10,766 nt of DNA, from assembly GCA_937907555.1 (NCBI GenBank), contig CALEST010000047.1, positions 1 through 10,766 of the forward strand, given 5' to 3'. This document shows positions 5,070-10,766 of this stretch, one piece after another (the first letter of the stretch is position 1; each line of letters starts with the position of its first letter). Below the pieces are notes generated by a model. It had not been told where the DNA came from, made no database searches, and saw nothing but the letters and a program-made list of their open reading frames with translations. Origin of the DNA: an uncultured Sediminibacterium sp. Its GTDB lineage: Bacteria > Bacteroidota > Bacteroidia > Chitinophagales > Chitinophagaceae. A program made the translations under genes and the position numbers.

Positions 5070-6623
5070 TTATTTCACCAAACTCAAACGATACTCTTGT
5101 ATCAGCGCAGGATTCTCAGGCGTTAGTGTAAAGAAGATTTTCAGTTTCCCTTTTTCTCCATTCATGATAAAGGATCCGCGGAGTTGATTTTCCGGAACCA
5201 GTTCCTCTACTTTTTTGATTTTGCCAATGGCTTCAAAAGCAATAGTAGCCTGCTTTACCAATGAATCTGTATAATAGTCGTTGAAGAAATTTTCTGCAAA
5301 AATGCCTGAGGTTTTCGCGTTGGTAAAATTGGGCAAGAGCTTCACCAATTCATTTTTACGTTGGTTCAAAATACCAGAGACAGGTATTTGTCTGGGCTTC
5401 AGTCCAGCAAGTTTAATTACACTGTCCAAGACCTTTAAATTAATACTCGTTGTGGGTGCATAAGTTACATTAGCCAATAAAACCACACCAATTCCATATT
5501 CCGGCAGTATGCGCCAGTTACTGCCAAAGCCGGGTAAACCACCACTATGCCCTACAAATACCCTGTTGTTACATTCAGTGAAAATATTTAACCCATATCC
5601 ATATGCTGAAACTGCAGGACATGCTACACCATTACCATAATTAAAATAGGGGTTCATTGAAGCATAGCGCCAAGGCTGATGCATTTCTCGTACACTGCTT
5701 CTTTTAATGATGATATTCTCATCGTCGTTTCTTGCAGGCCAGGCTTGTTGGTGCAATGCCATGTATTTACTGAATGATTCCACCGAAGTGATTAATCCCC
5801 CCATTGCCCCGTAAATACCATCGTGCAGTAAGGCTTCTTCTTTATAATTGTTGTTAACAAAGCGATATCCTTTGGCCAGTTGTGCTGCCGGTACTTTTGA
5901 ATACTCCCATGCAGCCTGCATGCCTAAACGCTTAAAAAAATGCTGGTTGATGTATTCGCTATAGGGGAGGCCCGTTACTTTTTTAATGATTAATCCCAAA
6001 GTGGCAAATCCTACATTGCTGTACTCGTAAGTAGTTCCGTTTACATTGGAAAAGCTAATTTGCTTTTTGAAGAGTTCAATTAATTCTTCGTCTGTATCGG
6101 CCAGTTGTCGGTCGCCCCAGGGATTGTCCTCCGGTAAACCAGTGGAATGCGTGAGCAATTCTCTGATGGTAATGGGTGCCGCATCTTTGGTGAGTGCCTG
6201 ATTTTTCAGTTCCGGAATATAGTTGGCAACGGGATCATCTAATTTTAATTTTCCCTCGTCTCTTAGTTTTACTATTGCCATGGCGGTTACGCTTTTGCTC
6301 ATGGAAGCAATGCGGTACATGGTTCTGCTATTGGCTTTGGTTTGATTGGCAATGTCGCTATATCCTTCACTGCCGCTGACAATCAACTCACCGTCTACTA
6401 CCACACCATAGGAAAAGCTGGGGAAATGATTGGCTTTTGCATAATTGCTGTACATGGATTCAATAACAGGTGCCAGTGCTTTCACTTTTGCTGCTCTTTC
6501 TTGATCGACAAAAAAAGGAGGCTGGTATCCGGCATTGGGATTTTGCTGGGCAAATGTGGTTAACCCAACACAAGCGGCAATCATGCCAGTAAAAATATTT
6601 TTTACCCTGCTGTACTTTCTCAT
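5070..6623 (-). CDS. Exported serine hydrolase, class C beta-lactamase/DD-peptidase fold
   Basis: A 517-aa serine hydrolase of the beta-lactamase (Pfam Beta-lactamase, class C-like) superfamily. An N-terminal signal peptide (residues 1-25, ending LTTFA before QQNPN) sends it to the periplasm. The three active-site elements are present: SxxK at Ser107-Lys110 (SMSK), Tyr-Ser-Asn at 201-203, and HSGG at 359-362 replacing KTG. The HxG form is usual for esterase and peptidase-like members rather than true beta-lactamases. Residues about 430-517 form an extra C-terminal beta-rich region often found in these proteins. The open frame extends upstream to 6731, but that would overlap the E1 gene by over 100 bp and bury the signal peptide. 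The ATG at 6623 was therefore chosen, giving a 2-bp gap after the E1 stop and likely co-transcription. Substrate unknown: peptide, ester or D-amino-acid compounds. Confidence 0.9.
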   Translation of the reverse strand: MRKYSRVKNIFTGMIAACVGLTTFAQQNPNAGYQPPFFVDQERAAKVKALAPVIESMYSNYAKANHFPSFSYGVVVDGELIVSGSEGYSDIANQTKANSRTMYRIASMSKSVTAMAIVKLRDEGKLKLDDPVANYIPELKNQALTKDAAPITIRELLTHSTGLPEDNPWGDRQLADTDEELIELFKKQISFSNVNGTTYEYSNVGFATLGLIIKKVTGLPYSEYINQHFFKRLGMQAAWEYSKVPAAQLAKGYRFVNNNYKEEALLHDGIYGAMGGLITSVESFSKYMALHQQAWPARNDDENIIIKRSSVREMHQPWRYASMNPYFNYGNGVACPAVSAYGYGLNIFTECNNRVFVGHSGGLPGFGSNWRILPEYGIGVVLLANVTYAPTTSINLKVLDSVIKLAGLKPRQIPVSGILNQRKNELVKLLPNFTNAKTSGIFAENFFNDYYTDSLVKQATIAFEAIGKIKKVEELVPENQLRGSFIMNGEKGKLKIFFTLTPENPALIQEYRLSLVK

Positions 6624-6625
6624 GC

Positions 6626-8629
6626 TTAGTAGTTTAGCAATTGTTGAACCTGTTGGTGTAAGCGACTCTTCGCCATATAGTTTTTCTCCAGCTCCAGATT
6701 GAATGGAATAGGGGTATCTAAAGAAGCGCAACGCAAAACGGGGGCGTCCAGTAATTCAAAACAATGCTCACTGATCCAGGCACTGATTTCTCCACCGATG
6801 CCGCCTATTAAATTGTCTTCGTGTAACAACAATACTTTTCCGGTTTGTGCAACGGCAGATTTAATTGACAAATAATCCAGCGGTGCCAGAGTTCTTAAAT
6901 CCAGAATATGAATGGAAATTTCCGGATGAGCTTCCTGGTATTCCATTGCCCAATGCACGCCTGCACCATAGGTAATGATGCTGATATCGTCGCCTTCTTT
7001 CACAGTGATGGCTTTGCCAATCTCTACTTCATAATAAGCCTGAGGTAATTTGCCACTGATGCTTCTGTATAAAGCTTTGTGTTCAAAGAACAATACAGGA
7101 TTAGGATCATTGATAGAAGCAATTAGCAGACCTTTGGCATCGTGAGGATTGGAAGGGTACACTACTTTTAGTCCGGGCACATGCGTAAACCAGGCTTCAT
7201 TGCTTTGCGAATGAAAGGGGCCTGCACCTACACCGCCACCGGTTGGCATGCGAACTACCACATCTGCATTTTGTCCCCAGCGGTAATGAATCTTTGCCAG
7301 GTTATTTACGATTTGATTAAAGCCCACCGTAACGAAATCCGCGAACTGCATTTCCATTACGGTTTTAAATCCCTCCAGACTCATTCCTAAACAAGATCCT
7401 ACTATGGCGCTTTCACATAGCGGCGTATTGCGCACTCTGTTCTTCCCAAATTTTTCTACAAAGCCTTCGGTAATTTTAAATGCACCTCCATACTCTGCAA
7501 TGTCCTGACCCATTAATACCAGATTGGGGTGTTTCTCCATGCTCATGCTTAAGCCTTCGGATATGGCGTCTACCAATCGGGCTTCGCGGGTATTTTCTAT
7601 GGGTGTTTCAGCAACGCTATCCAATACAACACGATCTGATGAAACCGGAACAGGTGCAAATACATCGGCAACTTCTTCTTCTGTATCCACTACCATTTCA
7701 GCAGCAGTGAATGCATCTGCCAATTCGGTTTCTATGTATTGCCTGAATTCGTTTCTGATATCCGCTACGCCCATTTCGGTGAGCACCTGCGATTGAATCA
7801 GAAACTGCTCATACTTTTTTACCGGATCCTTGTGTCCCCATTCTTCAAATAATTCTTTGGGAACATACTTGGTGCCGCTGGCTTCTTCGTGCCCGCGCAT
7901 TCTGAATGTCATACACTCAATGAAATAAGGTTTTCTGTTTTTAATACAGTATTCCCTAACTCCTTTGATGGTATTGTATACTGTTAAAATATTATTGCCA
8001 TCAATGCGAATGCCTTCCATTCCATATCCCTTGGCTTTGTCTACCAGTTGCTCACATTTGTACTGCTCGTTAACAGGCGTGCTTAATCCATACCCATTGT
8101 TTTCAATGATGAAAATCACAGGCAAGTTCCAGACTGCGGCTACATTCAGGGCTTCATGAAAATCCCCCTCACTGGTTCCTCCGTCTCCGGAAAAAGCAAC
8201 GGATGCTTTTGCTTCGTTCTTAAGGGTATAGGCCAATGCAACGCCATCGGCGATGGCCAGCTGCGGTCCTAAGTGTGAAATCATTCCGCAGATATGATAG
8301 GGTTTGGCGCCGAAGTGAAAGCTTCGCTCCCTCCCTTTACTATACCCATCTTTATTGCCTTGCCATTGTCTGAATAATTTATTCAAAGGCATTTGACGGG
8401 AAGTGAATACCCCCAGGTTTCTGTGCAGGGGCATGATCCATTCATCCTTGGCCATTGCCAGTGTAGTACCTACTGCAATGGCTTCCTGCCCGATCCCACT
8501 AAACCATTTACTGATTTTTCCCTGACGCAGGAGTACCAGCATTTTCTCTTCAATCATGCGGGGCAATAACAAATTGCGGTAGAGATGAATCAGTTCTTCG
8601 TTGCTGTATGCGTCGCGATTAAAATCCAT
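6626..8629 (-). CDS. 2-oxoacid dehydrogenase E1, fused alpha and beta subunits
   Basis: A 667-aa thiamine-diphosphate enzyme that decarboxylates a 2-oxoacid and passes the acyl group to lipoyl-E2. Residues about 1-320 are the alpha half, with the TPP/Mg motif starting GDG at 148-150 (GDGGTSEGDFHEALN) and ending in Asn-Asn at 177-178, plus the active-site loop FRMRGHEEASG. Residues about 345-667 are the beta half (TREARLVDAISEGL, TPLCESAIVG with the TPP-activating Glu406, and PTGGGVGAGPFHSQS). The join is an acidic, Pro/Val-rich linker at about 310-345. The best family match by eye is the branched-chain/acetoin type, probably 2-oxoisovalerate dehydrogenase, and substrate choice is not certain. 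Separate alpha and beta genes are the norm in many bacteria, while the fusion is common in Bacteroidota. No E2 or E3 gene is in the window. A serine hydrolase gene follows after 2 bp. Confidence 0.92.
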   Translation of the reverse strand: MDFNRDAYSNEELIHLYRNLLLPRMIEEKMLVLLRQGKISKWFSGIGQEAIAVGTTLAMAKDEWIMPLHRNLGVFTSRQMPLNKLFRQWQGNKDGYSKGRERSFHFGAKPYHICGMISHLGPQLAIADGVALAYTLKNEAKASVAFSGDGGTSEGDFHEALNVAAVWNLPVIFIIENNGYGLSTPVNEQYKCEQLVDKAKGYGMEGIRIDGNNILTVYNTIKGVREYCIKNRKPYFIECMTFRMRGHEEASGTKYVPKELFEEWGHKDPVKKYEQFLIQSQVLTEMGVADIRNEFRQYIETELADAFTAAEMVVDTEEEVADVFAPVPVSSDRVVLDSVAETPIENTREARLVDAISEGLSMSMEKHPNLVLMGQDIAEYGGAFKITEGFVEKFGKNRVRNTPLCESAIVGSCLGMSLEGFKTVMEMQFADFVTVGFNQIVNNLAKIHYRWGQNADVVVRMPTGGGVGAGPFHSQSNEAWFTHVPGLKVVYPSNPHDAKGLLIASINDPNPVLFFEHKALYRSISGKLPQAYYEVEIGKAITVKEGDDISIITYGAGVHWAMEYQEAHPEISIHILDLRTLAPLDYLSIKSAVAQTGKVLLLHEDNLIGGIGGEISAWISEHCFELLDAPVLRCASLDTPIPFNLELEKNYMAKSRLHQQVQQLLNY

Positions 8630-8652
8630 GGCGTATAGTCATTATTAGGCTA

Positions 8653-8660
8653 TAAAGTTA
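8653..8660 (-). promoter_or_regulatory. Candidate -7 box for the E1 gene
   Basis: On the minus strand this reads TAACTTTA, one mismatch from TAnnTTTG, and lies 24 bp before the ATG of the E1 gene. It falls after the terminator of the BI-1 gene, as expected if E1 starts its own transcript. No convincing -33 box was seen. Confidence 0.35.
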
Positions 8661-8690
8661 ACCCTATTTGTGGAGCTTCCAGAATGAAAA

Positions 8691-8712
8691 AGCCCCGAAA
8701 ATCTTCGGGGCT
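8691..8712 (-). terminator. Intrinsic terminator of the BI-1/YccA gene
   Basis: A perfect 9-bp GC-rich stem (AGCCCCGAA at 8691-8699 with TTCGGGGCT at 8704-8712) closes a 4-nt loop. Read leftwards it is followed by five T residues. It lies 24 bp past the BI-1 stop and separates that gene from the E1/hydrolase transcription unit. Confidence 0.88.
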
Positions 8713-8736
8713 AATCAATATTTCTGTATCAAATAA

Positions 8737-9504
8737 TTAGTCTCTGCTGCTCAATTTGCTCAATAATTTAAGCATTTCAATGTACAACCATACAATGGTT
8801 ACCATTAGTCCGAAAGCACCGTACCATTCCATGAATTTAGGAGCACCTCTTTCTGCACCCTGCTCAATCATATCAAAGTCCATGATCAGGTTCAATGCTG
8901 CAATACCAACCACAAATAAGCTGATACCAATGCTTAACAAGCTGCTGTCGTACATAAAGCTCACGTTTACGCCAAACATGCGCAATACCATGGTGATCAG
9001 GTAAAAAATACCGATACCCAGCGTGGCTGTAAATACAATGGATTTAAAGCGCTCGGTGGCTTTGATCACCCTGAAATTATACAATAGGAACATAGCAAGG
9101 GCTACACCAAAAGTTAGGCCGACTGCCTGCATAATCAAACCTGGGTAAGAATCTGCAAATGCTGCGTTCATAATGGCTGAAATGGCACCAATGAATAAAC
9201 CTTCTAATAGTGCATATAGTGGCGCCAGTACTGGTGCCCAGTTGGGTTTAAAACTAATAGCCAATGCGGAGATTAATCCTCCGATGATACCTACCCACAT
9301 TAAAGTGGTCATGGTATCCTGCTTCAATTGTTCGTAAAGGTTCCAGTTATACGCTGCCCCTGCAATCAACATCAGCATCATGAATCCAAACTTGTTGATA
9401 GCGCCTCTTACGGTCATGGTGCCCATATTGTTGGCCGCCATTTCGTGGCTCTTATCAAACATTTTCTCTGTAAGGGTAGGGTTACCCGATTTAAAAATTG
9501 CCAT
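8737..9504 (-). CDS. Bax inhibitor-1/YccA family membrane protein
   Basis: A 255-aa integral membrane protein of the Bax inhibitor-1/YccA (TMBIM) family, whose bacterial members include a pH-sensitive calcium leak channel (BsYetJ) and the FtsH-interacting YccA. The first ~30 residues are polar and cytosolic. About seven hydrophobic helices follow, starting near residues 38-52, 68-84 and 92-113. The C-terminal signature NLIMDFDMIEQGAERGAPKF, then EWYGAFGLMVTIVWLYIEML, carries the acidic residues and helix typical of the family. Length is normal. The protein acts in the cytoplasmic membrane; its precise role here (ion leak, stress, protease modulation) is not shown. It is divergent from korA, with a 184-bp shared upstream region, and ends at a strong terminator. 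Confidence 0.9.
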   Translation of the reverse strand: MAIFKSGNPTLTEKMFDKSHEMAANNMGTMTVRGAINKFGFMMLMLIAGAAYNWNLYEQLKQDTMTTLMWVGIIGGLISALAISFKPNWAPVLAPLYALLEGLFIGAISAIMNAAFADSYPGLIMQAVGLTFGVALAMFLLYNFRVIKATERFKSIVFTATLGIGIFYLITMVLRMFGVNVSFMYDSSLLSIGISLFVVGIAALNLIMDFDMIEQGAERGAPKFMEWYGAFGLMVTIVWLYIEMLKLLSKLSSRD

Positions 9505-9523
9505 AGTGAAATTTTTTCAGTTT

Positions 9524-9553
9524 CAAATCTACTATAAACAAATTTCATTCCAA
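9524..9553 (-). promoter_or_regulatory. Candidate promoter for the BI-1/YccA gene
   Basis: On the minus strand TAGATTTG (9524-9531) matches TAnnTTTG exactly and TTGG (9550-9553) lies 18 bp upstream as an imperfect -33 element. The start codon at 9504 is 19 bp downstream of the -7 box, implying a short leader. Confidence 0.5.
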
Positions 9554-9640
9554 TGGGTCTTGGCTGCGCTTTAACAAGTTATAAACCCCGTTTTGTTTAC
9601 GAAAATGGCAATAATTGCACAAAAGATGCCGAAAGGACAG

Positions 9641-9670
9641 TTTGGATGCCCCCCAAAAATGGTAACTTTG
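9641..9670 (+). promoter_or_regulatory. Bacteroidota-type promoter for korA
   Basis: TTTG (9641-9644) and TAACTTTG (9663-9670) match the Bacteroidetes -33 and -7 consensus boxes with 18 bp between them. The ATG at 9689 is 18 bp past the -7 box, so the 5' leader would be only about 10 nt. Of the candidate promoters in the window this is the clearest. Confidence 0.7.
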
Positions 9671-9688
9671 CCACTTTAATCAGCGCAG

Positions 9689-10766
9689 ATGAACAATAAC
9701 GAAACCGTTTTACAGAGTGTAGTAATCAAGTTTGCAGGAGATAGTGGAGATGGGATGCAATTAACGGGTCAACAGTTTACCAATAATACCGCTTTACTAG
9801 GGATTGATTTGGCCACTTTTCCGGACTTTCCGGCAGAAATCAGGGCCCCGATCGGAACCGTTCCTGGTGTGAGTGGATTTCAGTTGCATTTTTCTTCGGA
9901 CAAAGTATATACTCCTGGTGATATTGCCGATGTGTTGGTGGCCATGAATGCAGCTGCGCTGAAAGTGAATCTGAAAGCAATTAAGAAGGGTGGTAAAATC
10001 ATCGTGAACATTGATGGTTTTGATGCCAAGAATTTGCGTTTGGCCAATTATCCGGAGGGAGTAAATCCACTGGAAGACGGAAGTTTGGACGGGTTTGAAG
10101 TAATCAAGATTGATGTTACCAAACTTACTCGCGAAGCCCTGAAAGAATTTACCGACTTAGGTACCAAGGAAAGAGACCGCGCAAAGAATATGTTTGTGCT
10201 GGGTTATATCTATTGGATGTACAATAGAAAATTAGACAACACCATCGATTTCTTGCAAGAGAAATTCGGTAAGAAAGAGAGTATTCTGCAGAGTAATATC
10301 AAAGTATTACAAGCCGGATACAATTACGGTGACACTACAGAAACTTTTACTACCCGTTATACTGTTGAAAAAGCTAAAATGCCTGCTGGTTTGTATCGCA
10401 GCATTATGGGGAATCAGGCATTGGCCATGGGGTTGATTGCAGCTGGCGAAAAAGCAGGACTACCTTTGTTCTTAGGAACATACCCAATTACCCCTGCTTC
10501 TGATATTCTACACGATTTAAGTAAATACAAAAGTTTTGGTGTTAGAACTTTTCAGGCGGAAGATGAGATTGCGGGGATTACGGCCGCGATTGGTGCGAGT
10601 TACGGTGGTTCCATCGGCGTAACCACTACATCAGGTCCGGGTATGGCGTTGAAAACAGAAGCCATGGGATTGGCCGTGATGCTGGAGATTCCGTTGGTGA
10701 TTGTGAACATTCAAAGAGGGGGTCCTTCTACCGGCTTGCCTACCAAAACCGAGCAGAGTGATTTGT
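9689..10766 (+). CDS. korA: 2-oxoglutarate (2-oxoacid):ferredoxin oxidoreductase, alpha subunit, 5' part
   Basis: The frame is open from ATG 9689 to the window edge (359 residues visible; full-length fused proteins are about 600). It begins with the gamma-type domain (residues about 10-190: VVIKFAGDSGDGMQLTGQQF with the glycine-rich loop). It continues into the pyrimidine-binding domain I of the alpha subunit: GTYPITPASDIL at 263-274, QAEDEIAGI at 289-297, TTTSGPGMALKTEA at 312-325 and QRGGPSTGLPTKTEQSDL at 342-359. The gamma-alpha fusion order is that of KorA-type enzymes, which work with a KorB beta subunit carrying TPP and an Fe-S cluster. The complex oxidatively decarboxylates 2-oxoglutarate (or another 2-oxoacid) to the acyl-CoA and reduces ferredoxin. 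korB is expected just beyond the window. No frameshift was seen. The substrate is inferred from family resemblance. Confidence 0.92.
   Translation, partial: MNNNETVLQSVVIKFAGDSGDGMQLTGQQFTNNTALLGIDLATFPDFPAEIRAPIGTVPGVSGFQLHFSSDKVYTPGDIADVLVAMNAAALKVNLKAIKKGGKIIVNIDGFDAKNLRLANYPEGVNPLEDGSLDGFEVIKIDVTKLTREALKEFTDLGTKERDRAKNMFVLGYIYWMYNRKLDNTIDFLQEKFGKKESILQSNIKVLQAGYNYGDTTETFTTRYTVEKAKMPAGLYRSIMGNQALAMGLIAAGEKAGLPLFLGTYPITPASDILHDLSKYKSFGVRTFQAEDEIAGITAAIGASYGGSIGVTTTSGPGMALKTEAMGLAVMLEIPLVIVNIQRGGPSTGLPTKTEQSDL

Noticed and set aside
7480..7796. Two overlapping plus-strand ORFs (76 and 90 codons)
   Set aside because: Antisense to the fused E1 gene around its linker; the serine/threonine- or leucine/glutamine-rich content reflects the opposite strand's codons.
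9328..9574. Plus-strand ORFs antisense to the BI-1/YccA gene and extending into the divergent promoter
   Set aside because: They overlap a well-supported gene and its promoter and show no recognisable domain.

Overview
The window looks like a chromosomal segment of a Bacteroidota bacterium, most plausibly in or near Chitinophagaceae. This rests on protein style and promoter style: Bacteroidetes-type TAnnTTTG -7 boxes, few Shine-Dalgarno sequences, a fused alpha/beta 2-oxoacid dehydrogenase E1, a fused KorA and a Bacteroidetes-type short Crp/Fnr regulator. The genus was not established. No rRNA, tRNA or CRISPR array was seen.

Positions 1-2036 are layered mobile-element debris. A tyrosine recombinase gene (3' part of the visible frame ends near 73) is interrupted by the left end of an IS21-family element carrying three imperfect terminal repeats. 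The istA gene of that element is in turn interrupted by an apparently complete IS3-family element (171-1774). That element has matching terminal inverted repeats, orfA, orfB with an intact DD(35)E triad, and a canonical A AAA AAG -1 frameshift site that would produce a 432-aa OrfAB transposase. Beyond it, istA resumes for about 80 codons and then breaks off.

Positions 2152-5021 hold a visibly AT-rich run of five same-strand genes with short gaps: two small secreted proteins of unknown function, a Crp/Fnr-family regulator, a membrane-anchored protein of unknown function, and an 82-aa membrane protein. This looks like accessory DNA beside the insertion-sequence scar.

Positions 5070-9504 (minus strand) and 9689 to the end (plus strand) are richer in GC and look like core metabolism. 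Reading leftwards, a Bax inhibitor-1/YccA membrane protein ends at a strong intrinsic terminator. Next come a 667-aa fused E1 of a branched-chain-type 2-oxoacid dehydrogenase and, two bases later, an exported serine hydrolase of the class C beta-lactamase fold. Divergent from the BI-1 gene is the 5' part of korA, 2-oxoglutarate (2-oxoacid):ferredoxin oxidoreductase alpha, cut by the window edge. Two different chemistries for oxidative decarboxylation of 2-oxoacids (NAD-linked dehydrogenase E1 and ferredoxin-linked oxidoreductase) thus lie within about 1 kb. No clear new defence or other multi-gene system was found. The best leads are the nested insertions, the frameshift signal and the uncharacterised small-gene cluster.
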